Part shown: positions 20,698 through 29,216 of the stretch, piece by piece
Position numbering within the stretch: position 1 is the stretch's first letter
Layout: each line of letters starts with the position of its first letter
DNA from: Sphingobacterium sp. SGG-5
GTDB lineage: Bacteria; Bacteroidota; Bacteroidia; Sphingobacteriales; Sphingobacteriaceae
Length of the DNA: 64,000 nt
NCBI RefSeq assembly: GCF_011043525.1
Contig: NZ_JAAKGO010000009.1
Span: 1-64,000 of the forward strand
Reading direction: 5' to 3'
The notes under the pieces: model-generated
Database searches by the model: none
What the model saw: only the letters and a program-made list of their open reading frames with translations
What the model was told of the DNA's origin: nothing
Made by a program: the position numbers and the translations under genes

Positions 20698-23600
20698 TCA
20701 CTCCACAATAGTCACCGTTACATTATTCGACCGGGCCCGCACAGCCGGATCATACATGCCTTCTATAGTTGTTATCCCCGAATTGAAAACCCCTACATTG
20801 TTGGCTTTTACCTCATATTCAAACTCTCGTTTTCCTTTAGGGAGGTAATCGAAGAAATAGTTTGTTGATGCATCTTTCATTGTGAAATAATACCCCTGCC
20901 ACCAATTGTAGCCCGAAGGTTGATAGATGGGCTCGACACCCGATGGACGTGCATCTTTAAGATGTACATATTCCAATGGACTGTCGTTGATGACGGTCAG
21001 CTTAACCTTGACACGTTCGCCTAACCGGATTTCCTTACTTTCCACCCATTTCCCTGCACGTTCGACAAAATACTGCTTCTGAACCGCAATTCCGTTTGTT
21101 GCGGCTTTAACTTCTTCGACAGGAGCGAAATATTGGTGTACGATCGAACCATAGACTGTCCTACTGTTATTGTTCTGTATAGCTATATTTACGTTGGCCT
21201 GCAGATCTTGTGTGTTAAGGTCTTTGCTGACTTGTCCGAGGACGACCTGTTCGGTAGGCATCTCCTTGCTATCCACCCACAGTTTGATCGTGTTTTCGAG
21301 TTTGAAATCAGCCGTGTCATTGGCGAGAAGCAATGCGTAGATTGCATCGACGGTCATCCATGTGGTACGCCAGTGATTCGCTTGCTTATTGTAGTAGAGC
21401 CATTGTGTCAATGCATGGAGCGTGCTTGGGTCGTGAAGTTTATACGCTTCGATCATATAGGTGTGCAGGCTTATTGCATTATAGCCTCGACGATTACTTT
21501 CCCAATACATACCTCTGTCGATGTCATGGATCACCTCCTGTGTAATACGGTTTTTAAGCTCAGCCGCGGGTACTGCGGTGCCATATAGTTGTTGGACTAC
21601 CCAAGCTTTTGCTGCGATGCCTGCTGAACTTTGGGCTGTTGCCAGCGGCAACCGTAGGAGATGCGAGGTTAACTTTCGGACTACAGCAGTGTCCGGTTGA
21701 TATAAGCCATTCCAATACTGCCGGGCATAGAGGTAGTTCAACACCTGTAAGGAAGTGGTTTTCGCGTCGAATATCTTACTGTCTGTATCGAGGAAGCGAA
21801 CCAGGTTTTTAACACTTTGCCGCATACTGTTGCTGACTAACGTATGATCGAGGTGGAGCGCTTTACCGAGGATCTCCAATATGCGTACGGAGATGTAGGT
21901 GTCGGCCTTACCGCCTTCGAACCAAGGAAATGCACCATTTGTGTTTTGACTCTGTATCAGTTTTTTCTCAAGCACGCTGATTTCTTGTCGGATATTGCTG
22001 CTGAAAAGCGCAGCGATGGCTTTCCTTCGCTCGGCGTCACCCTGTATGTCACGCAACCAAGGCATTTCTTCTTGGCTAAGTTCGCTCAATGCCGTGTTTT
22101 CTTCCAATTTACCCTTAAAATCTTCGCTATCCAAGGTGCTGAAGTAATCGGCTATCGCCGGGTAATGCTTTTGGATATAGAGCGCCATGTTGTAAGCAAA
22201 CCATTTGCTGGTCGTCTGCTCCGTGCAGACATAGGGATAGTTTTTCAGATAATCCAACGCAGAGAGTATTTCGAGTATAGGATTGCTTTGTACCTGTATC
22301 TTCGCATGTAAGTTATCTTTTCCCAGGCTGTTGATCGGATAATCTCCGGTCTGATTGGCTTTGAGCGTGATTCTTTCGGTGTCTGATACGAGAATATTGT
22401 TAGGAAGGATAAGAAGTTCATGTTGTTCACCATCGGAAAACTCATCGGATGCGGCAACGATGCGGATCTGCACGGTGGGATAGCCCTCCGGTATCTGGAG
22501 CGACCATTGTACTGTACTGTTATTGCTGGCATCGACTTCAAAAGCTTGCGTACTATTTTTGTCCAGGAAAAACGAGGTAAGCATCTCGTTATTTTCCGGA
22601 TTCATGATTTCTATCCGTGCATTGCCGGTCAGTTTGTTGTTGCTGAGGTTTTGGAGCTGTGCTTTCAGGACAATCCGATCACCTGTTCTAAAATAACGGG
22701 GCAGATTCGGGCGCACCATCAGTTGCTTTTGGGTTTGCGTAAAAAACGTTGCCGATCCGGCTTCCAGATTTTTACCGTGGGCAAAGAGCAATAGTTTCCA
22801 TCGGGTGAGTGCCTCGGGGCTATCGAACTCGAATGAGATATTGCCTGCTTCATCGGTATACAGTGTGGGGTAAAAGAATGCAGTTTCCTGTAAATTAGCC
22901 CGTGCTTGCACAGCGTTAAGTTGATTTTGCCGTGCCAGTTCTTCTTTCGTTGTAATTATAATAACGCCATTCGCTCCCCGTGAGCCGTAGAGTGCAGTTG
23001 CTGCAGCATCTTTGAGTATATCCATTTGAGCAATCTGGTCGGGGTTGATGGTATTAGGATCATAGCCTTCCTTGATCTCACCATCCACGACGTAGAGTGG
23101 AGTATGGGTTTGTAGATCCATTGCCATACCACGAATGACGATGCTTTGGCTTTCTTGTTGAACGGCCACTCCTGCTACGGCTCCGGTCATACTCCGTTTA
23201 GCCCGCTCGCCATATCCTATCACGGCCACTTCCTCTAGGACATTTTCGAAAATTCCGATTTGTTGACACAACCCATACGATCGTATCGTGGAAATAGCAT
23301 TTCCCTGAGGTTTGAACCACGAACTTTCATAAAATACGTCCTGCGTATGACGGGTCTGGAGAAATTCCTGTAAGAGATAATAATAATTTAAGTTGCTGTA
23401 ATACGGATAGCGCAGACCAAGCGCCTGAGGGAAGGTATTACTCGCGAAGGCATCCAAGGCTGCATCGTACATCGTGGCGAGCACTTCGGCTTGGGTAGCC
23501 TCATCCTTTTGTAAAATGGTGAAACGCCACTTTTCCTTTTGACCTGGCGTAATTTTATCCCTAAAAGTCTCCGTTTTAATGGATAGCGTCTTGTCAGAGC

Positions 23601-26592
23601 GCTGGATAGGAACGGTTGTGGAAACTACAGCAGCTTTGTTGTCAGTAACCAATAGCGCCGTGAAAAACAAATTGGGAGAGATATGCTCCTTTTGTAAAAT
23701 AAAATGAATTGTCACTTCTCCGTTTTTCCAGTTCAGCACCTGCGTTTCTTCTTTTTTTGTGCCTTGAGAGCGGAATACAAATAACTTCTTGGCGTGTGGC
23801 GCATCGGTCTGAAAGGTAATCCTCACCTCATCACCGATCGCATATTGCTGTTTGTCCATCCGATAGCTCAGAAACTCATTTTCCCTTACTTTCCGTGTTT
23901 TCGCTTGATAAAGATTGACTTCCGCTGAGGCTCGGATGGTATCTGAATCTTGTATACTGATGGCTTCAACGTAGTAACGGCCTTGGTCAAAAAGATTGGA
24001 GTCCAATTGTACGAGACTGGTATCCCGGGTATCAAAATCATAAGAACGGACAAGGTTTTTTTGTGCGCCCGGTTGCAATAAGGTTTCGTCGAAATACGCA
24101 GGGAAATATTTTTTGTATGTTTCGGCAGTTAATAGATGGTAGTCAACATCTTGGAAATAGCGTACATTTTCAGTGGTAAGGACATGTTTTGGTTCTACAT
24201 ATTTATAGATGTTGATCTTTCCGGCAAATTTCAACGGTTGGCCGTTGGGGTTCCGGGTTAAGATGTGCAGTTCACTCCACTTCTTTTCCTCGATCAGGTG
24301 ATCGGTCTGGATCTGTATGTTCCAGGGTTTCGTAGAAAAAGAGTAGGAGCCCGATGCAGCTTGCATTTCGCCCGTTTGATCGACTACTTCTGCACTATAT
24401 TGCAGCGAAAAGGAAGATTGCCCGGCAAAGATGGTGTCCATTAAGGGGACACGGATATGAAATTTGCCTTGTGTGTCTGCGGTGATGGCTGTATCCGCAA
24501 ATATAATCTGTCTACGCTGCGCGGTATGGTAGAAACTGACTTTATAATTCACGGTAGCATGCGCAAGCGGCGCACCGGACAAGCTTTCCGCTAAGCCTGT
24601 AAAAATGGCTGTGTCTTTTAAGGTATAAGTCTCCTTATTGGTGTCAAAAGTCACTTTAAATGTAGGTCTTTTATATTCTTCTACCCGGAAACGGTACATA
24701 TTGATCTGACGGTTTTTATGAAAAGCCAAGATGCTATAACTGCCTGCGAGGGTAGGACTCGGAATTTGGAAGGAGCCATGGGCCGATCCAAAACTGTTGG
24801 TGTGTAAAAGGAGTGAATCGATCTTTTGGTTATTGGCGTCCTGCAAGACAAATAGAAGCTCCTCTTTTTCCAATACTTTTCCCAATAGCGCATGACTGTT
24901 ATATAGGATACTTTTGAAGTATACGTGTTGTCCGGGACGATAGATAGCTCTGTCGGTTAAGGTTTGTATAGCGATATTAGTTTCCGGCTTGCGTGATGCC
25001 GTCTCGATGTGTCGTTCCACTCGGCTGAGGTCTGTCAGATCGATAAATTGATTTTCATCGGGAACAAACAGGGAATAAGAGCTCAGTGCATACTGGTCTT
25101 TTTTAGCATCGGTAACGTAGGTGAACTCACCGTTTCGGTTTGTGGTGAATGCCTTGACAAATCGGGGAGCGGCAGTGGTATCCGCTTCGTACAGTCGTAC
25201 CTTTTTACCTGCAAACGGAGCACCTGTTTTTCGGTTGATCAGCAGCGCTGTGTATTGCTTTTGCGGGCTGGTATCTTTATTCATAGTAGCAGAAACGAAG
25301 AGATCGGTGATGGTTATTCTGCTTTCTGCTACAGTTTTATATAGACCATCGTCCTGAAAATTTTTATTATTCGCTATCAACAACGTATAACTGCCATAGG
25401 GTAGGGGATTGAGTTTATAAATCGTTTTATGGGTTTTATAATCATCGAATGATTGGAGTGAAAGCTGTTCTTCATAGACTATTTCTGCATCCAAATGAAT
25501 GTGAAACGTGGTCGAATCGTAAGTCGCATCCGTGTGCGCGTAAACTTTTAGATTTTGGGGTGTACGATATACCCGGATATACAGATTATCGGTGTTTTTT
25601 GTTTGTGTTTTTACAGGTGTATATCGGGATGCAGGTGCAAACCGAGGGTTGTCCAGTAGGATTTCGGCCTTTCGGACCGTGTTCGATAGGTTTTTGACCT
25701 CATTGATCCAAGGCGAATGTGGATAATCTGACAGAGCGGTGTCTATATACTTGATAGCTTCTTTTGGGTTATTTGCGCCGGCATAGGCGTTGGCAATCTT
25801 ATAGTAAAGGAAAGCATTGTAGTCACTTTTTTGCTGTCTGATGATGGTTTGGATCTGAGGGCGCATGGTTTCGATATTCCAGCTGTAGATCTGTAATTTA
25901 TAGCTTTTTAGAAACGTGGAAGCGTCGGCGTAAGTGTGTTTTTTGTTTAGCGCTGTCAACAGGTGTATGAGCTTGTCCGTCTGGGGGCCTTTGTTTGCTT
26001 CATAACCACGCAGAAATAGGAGATAATGATGGGCTAAAAAATGGAAAAGTGTCGGTGTCAGGGAAATGTTTTGTTGTTCTTCAAACATATCCGTCCATTT
26101 TTGGATGGGTTCGCGGATGAGCAGATCCGGTCTTGCCAACGATAGATTGAACAGCGAATCAATTATCTTTTGCTTTCCCGCAGCATTCTGGGCTATAAAA
26201 GTATCGGTGCTGGCCGAGAGGTAGCGATGCTGGTTGGCGAGGAGAAAACGTGCGTAGAAGTTTTGGAGTAGATTTTTTTCAACTCCCGCGGCTGTTTTTA
26301 TATGCTGCTCGAAATGATTTTCGATTTTCGTAAAAGTGCTGTCGGTCGTCGAATTGATTTTTAATGCCTGGCTTTCTGCGAGAAAAGCACGTATCCATTC
26401 CGCACTATTATTGTTTTTTTTTGCAATAGCTTTAATGTCGGCCAATAAGGGTAATGTCTGTGCGTAGTTTTTGATGGAGATCAGCCGTTCTACCTCTTGC
26501 CATTTATCTGCTGTAAGGGGATTTTTAATGGATTCCTGCGCTACCAATAGCGTAGGGATTATATAAAGGATGAACAGAATATATTTTCTCAT
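20698..26592 (-). CDS. Giant alpha-2-macroglobulin with inserted TonB-plug-like domain
   Basis: About 1964 aa from the ATG at 26592; a GTG nine bases upstream is less likely because the signal peptide starts MRKYILF. After the signal (LLVAQE) comes a helical TPR-like region, then MG domains (MG2 near TDRAIYRPGQHVYFKSILYN), the A2M domain (TRWKLLLFAHGKNL) and the thioester motif CTEQ (Cys about 1456) inside an alpha/alpha toroid. Between MG7-like and A2M regions, at about 1120-1217 (22940-23230), sits EEVAVIGYG...YVVDGEI...ATALYGSRGANGVIIITTKE, a SusC-type plug sequence. Bacterial A2Ms trap foreign proteases in the periplasm; the plug insertion is unexplained. Confidence 0.9.
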   Translation of the reverse strand: MRKYILFILYIIPTLLVAQESIKNPLTADKWQEVERLISIKNYAQTLPLLADIKAIAKKNNNSAEWIRAFLAESQALKINSTTDSTFTKIENHFEQHIKTAAGVEKNLLQNFYARFLLANQHRYLSASTDTFIAQNAAGKQKIIDSLFNLSLARPDLLIREPIQKWTDMFEEQQNISLTPTLFHFLAHHYLLFLRGYEANKGPQTDKLIHLLTALNKKHTYADASTFLKSYKLQIYSWNIETMRPQIQTIIRQQKSDYNAFLYYKIANAYAGANNPKEAIKYIDTALSDYPHSPWINEVKNLSNTVRKAEILLDNPRFAPASRYTPVKTQTKNTDNLYIRVYRTPQNLKVYAHTDATYDSTTFHIHLDAEIVYEEQLSLQSFDDYKTHKTIYKLNPLPYGSYTLLIANNKNFQDDGLYKTVAESRITITDLFVSATMNKDTSPQKQYTALLINRKTGAPFAGKKVRLYEADTTAAPRFVKAFTTNRNGEFTYVTDAKKDQYALSSYSLFVPDENQFIDLTDLSRVERHIETASRKPETNIAIQTLTDRAIYRPGQHVYFKSILYNSHALLGKVLEKEELLFVLQDANNQKIDSLLLHTNSFGSAHGSFQIPSPTLAGSYSILAFHKNRQINMYRFRVEEYKRPTFKVTFDTNKETYTLKDTAIFTGLAESLSGAPLAHATVNYKVSFYHTAQRRQIIFADTAITADTQGKFHIRVPLMDTIFAGQSSFSLQYSAEVVDQTGEMQAASGSYSFSTKPWNIQIQTDHLIEEKKWSELHILTRNPNGQPLKFAGKINIYKYVEPKHVLTTENVRYFQDVDYHLLTAETYKKYFPAYFDETLLQPGAQKNLVRSYDFDTRDTSLVQLDSNLFDQGRYYVEAISIQDSDTIRASAEVNLYQAKTRKVRENEFLSYRMDKQQYAIGDEVRITFQTDAPHAKKLFVFRSQGTKKEETQVLNWKNGEVTIHFILQKEHISPNLFFTALLVTDNKAAVVSTTVPIQRSDKTLSIKTETFRDKITPGQKEKWRFTILQKDEATQAEVLATMYDAALDAFASNTFPQALGLRYPYYSNLNYYYLLQEFLQTRHTQDVFYESSWFKPQGNAISTIRSYGLCQQIGIFENVLEEVAVIGYGERAKRSMTGAVAGVAVQQESQSIVIRGMAMDLQTHTPLYVVDGEIKEGYDPNTINPDQIAQMDILKDAAATALYGSRGANGVIIITTKEELARQNQLNAVQARANLQETAFFYPTLYTDEAGNISFEFDSPEALTRWKLLLFAHGKNLEAGSATFFTQTQKQLMVRPNLPRYFRTGDRIVLKAQLQNLSNNKLTGNARIEIMNPENNEMLTSFFLDKNSTQAFEVDASNNSTVQWSLQIPEGYPTVQIRIVAASDEFSDGEQHELLILPNNILVSDTERITLKANQTGDYPINSLGKDNLHAKIQVQSNPILEILSALDYLKNYPYVCTEQTTSKWFAYNMALYIQKHYPAIADYFSTLDSEDFKGKLEENTALSELSQEEMPWLRDIQGDAERRKAIAALFSSNIRQEISVLEKKLIQSQNTNGAFPWFEGGKADTYISVRILEILGKALHLDHTLVSNSMRQSVKNLVRFLDTDSKIFDAKTTSLQVLNYLYARQYWNGLYQPDTAVVRKLTSHLLRLPLATAQSSAGIAAKAWVVQQLYGTAVPAAELKNRITQEVIHDIDRGMYWESNRRGYNAISLHTYMIEAYKLHDPSTLHALTQWLYYNKQANHWRTTWMTVDAIYALLLANDTADFKLENTIKLWVDSKEMPTEQVVLGQVSKDLNTQDLQANVNIAIQNNNSRTVYGSIVHQYFAPVEEVKAATNGIAVQKQYFVERAGKWVESKEIRLGERVKVKLTVINDSPLEYVHLKDARPSGVEPIYQPSGYNWWQGYYFTMKDASTNYFFDYLPKGKREFEYEVKANNVGVFNSGITTIEGMYDPAVRARSNNVTVTIVE

Positions 26593-26680
26593 AACTTGCA
26601 CAATATGTCTAAAGATAAGATTTTTCTTCTTTTTGTAGAGGATGCAAAAAAGAAGAGAATTCCATATTAGGAAAAATCGG

Positions 26681-27154
26681 TTACGTTTTTTTCTTATAGC
26701 GCTTGATGTTACCTTCTTTCACGTATTCCAGTTCCCCTTCCTTACAATATCCCGTAAGATAGACCGAAAATTTATTGCTGTCGCGTCTATCGGAATCCAG
26801 TTGTTCCAACACTTCGGAGACACGTTTTGGGGTATTGAAGAAGTCCGTATTCCGAATGAGGTTATCCAGCTTTTTGGTAGTTTCTATCCGCTTTTGTGAG
26901 TCTGGAGGAAGATGGTATAACGGAGTCAGGTCGATGGGATCTTTAAAAACCAGCTGAGGTTGTATCTGGAGTGCACGGCATATCAATAGGAAATTACTTA
27001 ATGAAATGCTCTTACCTTTTTCAAATGTAGAAATACTATTGACGGTGAGTCCCGTCATATTCGCTACATCCCGCTGAGAGTAAGACAGCTCCTCTCTTCG
27101 GTTACGTAATACTCTCCCAATGTTGTGGAGTATGTGTTTATTGACGTCCGGCAC
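26681..27154 (-). CDS. XRE-family helix-turn-helix regulator
   Basis: A 157-aa DNA-binding protein. Residues about 10-65 form a Cro/CI-type HTH (VLRNRREELSYSQRDVANMTGLTVNSISTFEKG). The C-terminal half is charged and ends in a basic tail (GNIKRYKKKT); I recognise no ligand domain. It is divergent from the dead Cas12f-like gene, with a 14-bp palindrome 18 bases upstream of its own start, so autoregulation and shared control of both directions are likely. The alpha-2-macroglobulin gene follows 88 bases downstream on the same strand. Confidence 0.85.
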   Translation of the reverse strand: MPDVNKHILHNIGRVLRNRREELSYSQRDVANMTGLTVNSISTFEKGKSISLSNFLLICRALQIQPQLVFKDPIDLTPLYHLPPDSQKRIETTKKLDNLIRNTDFFNTPKRVSEVLEQLDSDRRDSNKFSVYLTGYCKEGELEYVKEGNIKRYKKKT

Positions 27155-27171
27155 ACAACAAATAGAGATAT

Positions 27172-27198
27172 TATTTGCGCAAATATATTACAAATTTA
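27172..27198 (-). promoter_or_regulatory. Promoter and 14-bp palindromic operator of the XRE gene
   Basis: On the minus strand TAAATTTG (27191-27198) matches the TAnnTTTG -7 element, placing the start of transcription near 27184. A perfect palindrome TATTTGCGCAAATA (27172-27185) covers that point, an ideal position for repression by a dimeric XRE protein. No clear -33 element is visible. Confidence 0.55.
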
Positions 27199-27209
27199 GT
27201 TATGTATAA

Positions 27210-27240
27210 TTTGTTCATTCGCGTTTCTTTCTTATATTTG
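27210..27240 (+). promoter_or_regulatory. Near-consensus Bacteroidota promoter of the leader RNA/dead Cas12f unit
   Basis: TTTG at 27210-27213 and TATATTTG at 27233-27240 are 19 bases apart, matching the -33 TTTG / -7 TAnnTTTG consensus. Transcription should begin at about 27245-27248, roughly 200 bases before the protein start, leaving a long non-coding leader. Confidence 0.75.
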
Positions 27241-27245
27241 GTTTA

Positions 27246-27426
27246 GAAAAGGTGAAGCACATCATCATGCTTTACGCCTAATAATAAGAGGCTTCTTGTG
27301 GCGCCGCAGGGTGAGGGCGATGTACCACTCACTAAATACTTTTTTGCAGTATGTCGTAACGAGGAAATATAAAAATATGTGCTCGGGCTTACTTCGAGAG
27401 GTATACACAACGAAGGTCGTTTTTTT
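27246..27426 (+). ncRNA. Structured leader RNA, candidate guide-RNA scaffold
   Basis: A non-coding stretch between a near-consensus promoter and the dead Cas12f gene. By eye it folds into successive hairpins: GGTG-AAGCA/TGCTTtacGCC (27251-27279), GCCT/AGGC, GTGAG/CTCAC with inner GG/CC (about 27311-27332), CGAG/CTCG around AATAT/ATATG (27360-27385), then competing CTCG/CGAG and CTTCG/CGAAG pairs. Its end AGAGGTATACACAAC resembles the 3' end of Cas12f repeats, after which guide sequence begins. A 5-bp stem AACGA/TCGTT (27409-27421) plus T-run may terminate it. Function as gRNA is inference; a plain attenuating leader is the alternative. Confidence 0.45.
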
Positions 27427-27450
27427 AATTTGGAGGAAGGCGCTGATACT

Positions 27451-28533
27451 ATGGCAAAAAATACCCTTATTCTGACAAGAAAAATACAGATTTTTATTGA
27501 TTGCGAGGACAACGAGAGGCGTACAGCTTACTATACGAAATTATTCGAATGGCAGGACATCGTATTTCGGGCATCTAATTTTGTGGTCACACATCAGTAT
27601 GTGCAAGAGAATATGAGAGATTTTATTTATCTGCAAGATCACGTTAAGATAAGATTGACCGACTACGCGAAAGATGGCGAGGGGATCTTCAATACATCGC
27701 GTCTGAATACAACGTATCGGCTACTTTCCCATCATTTTAAAGGGCGCTTGCCAGCTAATATATTGTCCAATGTGAATACCGTGCTGAGCAAGAATTTTAA
27801 TGCGGATCGGATGGCCTATTGGAAAGGCGATAAATCCCTGCGCAATTACCGGAAAGATATGCCTATACCGTTCTCCGGCAATCAGTTGAAATTAAGTGTG
27901 GGCCGGAAAGGCGGCGATTTTAAGATCGACCTGTTTAATATTCCTTTCCGCACTTATCTAGGAAAAGATAGGACGGATAAAAAAGTGCTGCTGCGCCGTG
28001 CATTAGCCGGGCAGATTAAAATATGTGCCAGTTCGTTGCAAATCGTGAAAGGTAAATTGTTTTTGCTTTTAGCTTTGGAGAGACCCATGGAAGATGTGGC
28101 TTTGCAGGAAAATATTGTCGCAGAAGCTTCTTTGTCGTCCGACTATCCAATTGAGGTGCACATCGGTAATACTGCCTTTCCGGTTGGTAGTAAAGAAGAG
28201 TATTTACACCGAAGATCGGCCATCCGGACGGCGAAAGCCCGTCATGAAAAAGGCTGTCTGTACAATAAAGGTGGAAAAGGGAGAAAACGAAAATTTAGAA
28301 GTCTGGACTATTACGAAGAGAAGGAAAGAAGTTATATCGATAGTCGGTTGCATCTGTATAGCCGCCGGTTGATCGATATCTGTGTAGCTTCTCAGGCGGG
28401 CACTTTAGTGCTTACGGATCATCAGGATCGGGACCGTAAGGAGAATTTAATTCTGTACAGTTGGGGTTATTATGGTTTGCTGGATAAGATTAAATATAAA
28501 GCGCAACTGGTGGGGATTAAAGTGGTGATTTAA
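27451..28533 (+). CDS. Nuclease-dead, C-terminally truncated Cas12f/TnpB-family protein
   Basis: 360 aa from ATG 27451, preceded by GGAGGAAGG; a longer frame would run into the leader RNA. MAKNTLILTRKIQI resembles the N-terminus of Un1Cas12f1. FGNIPF-like WED strands follow. The RuvC part has VHIGNTAFPVG where the family has (G)VDLG, so the first Asp is His, and LVLTDHQ where it has MEDL, so the Glu is lost. GKGRKRKFRSLDYYEEKERSYIDSR is replaced here only in short form as GRKRKFRSLDYYEEKERS, the bridge-like segment. It ends at YKAQLVGIKVVI, before the zinc ribbon and RuvC-III Asp. DNA cleavage is not expected; RNA-guided binding is possible. No TnpA nearby. Confidence 0.8.
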   Translation: MAKNTLILTRKIQIFIDCEDNERRTAYYTKLFEWQDIVFRASNFVVTHQYVQENMRDFIYLQDHVKIRLTDYAKDGEGIFNTSRLNTTYRLLSHHFKGRLPANILSNVNTVLSKNFNADRMAYWKGDKSLRNYRKDMPIPFSGNQLKLSVGRKGGDFKIDLFNIPFRTYLGKDRTDKKVLLRRALAGQIKICASSLQIVKGKLFLLLALERPMEDVALQENIVAEASLSSDYPIEVHIGNTAFPVGSKEEYLHRRSAIRTAKARHEKGCLYNKGGKGRKRKFRSLDYYEEKERSYIDSRLHLYSRRLIDICVASQAGTLVLTDHQDRDRKENLILYSWGYYGLLDKIKYKAQLVGIKVVI

Positions 28534-29216
28534 GACAATCCGTTTCTTATTTTCACCCGTATGTCGGTGGTAGAGAGGTGACCAATATCGAGGATGTGTT
28601 GTGCATAAGGCAACGTTTCTAACGTCTCTACATGGTTCATGAAGTACTGAATAAAATAGTCACCCTGATAATCATGTTGTTCAAGGTAGGCTATCATCGT
28701 ACTGATATCGTCTTGGGTAAGTAACGTACTATGCCAGGTCGTCCGTATCTCGAAAGATATACCTGCTGATTGCAATAAAGCCAGACTCGTGGAGAATGTA
28801 GAAAAGGTACCTGACTGGGTAATGTTTTCGTGTTTCTTGCCGATGCCTTTGAAGTCTAACGCGATATAATCGATAAGCTGCTCGTCCAGCAATTTTTTCA
28901 ACACATGTGGTTTTGTGCCGTTGGTATCGATTTTGACCCGATATCCCATATCTTTTGCTGCCCTTGCCAAAGGGAATATCGCGGGGTGCAAAGTACACTC
29001 GCCACCACTGAAAACCACTCCTTGTAGTAGCGCCTGACGGGATTCAAGGAAGCGTATGGTATCCTGAAGCGAAAGCTTTCCCTTACCGAGGACAATATCC
29101 GGATTGTAGCAATAGACGCATCGCATATTACAGCCCGCAAACCAAAGGATGCAGGCTGGGTGGTTTGGATAATCCAATAGCGTAAAAGGTGTGATACCGT
29201 AAATCGGATTAGGCAT
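28530..29216 (-). CDS. nrdG: Anaerobic ribonucleotide reductase activating enzyme NrdG
   Basis: A radical-SAM protein of 228 aa if started at the ATG at 29216, which overlaps the stop of the small upstream gene by eight bases; an in-frame ATG at 29279 would add 21 residues. The [4Fe-4S] cluster motif CxxxCxxC is present as CNMRCVYC (Cys29, 33, 36), followed by the SAM-binding FSGGECTLHP. It generates the glycyl radical in NrdD with S-adenosylmethionine under anaerobic conditions. The C-terminus overlaps the convergent dead Cas12f gene by four bases. Confidence 0.92.
   Translation of the reverse strand: MPNPIYGITPFTLLDYPNHPACILWFAGCNMRCVYCYNPDIVLGKGKLSLQDTIRFLESRQALLQGVVFSGGECTLHPAIFPLARAAKDMGYRVKIDTNGTKPHVLKKLLDEQLIDYIALDFKGIGKKHENITQSGTFSTFSTSLALLQSAGISFEIRTTWHSTLLTQDDISTMIAYLEQHDYQGDYFIQYFMNHVETLETLPYAQHILDIGHLSTTDIRVKIRNGLS

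Noticed and set aside
27409-27431. Search for a protospacer matching the candidate guide within the window
   Set aside because: Only short chance matches (8-10 bases, for example near 13537 and 56025) were found inside genes. No target is claimed.
27243-27512. Reverse-strand open frame of 89 codons over the leader
   Set aside because: No start context, composition unlike neighbouring genes, and it covers the proposed structured RNA on the opposite strand.
27155-28533. Possible CRISPR array or IS605 ends around the dead Cas12f gene
   Set aside because: No repeated spacers, no TnpA and no recognisable left/right end hairpins flank the gene; the downstream side overlaps nrdG directly.
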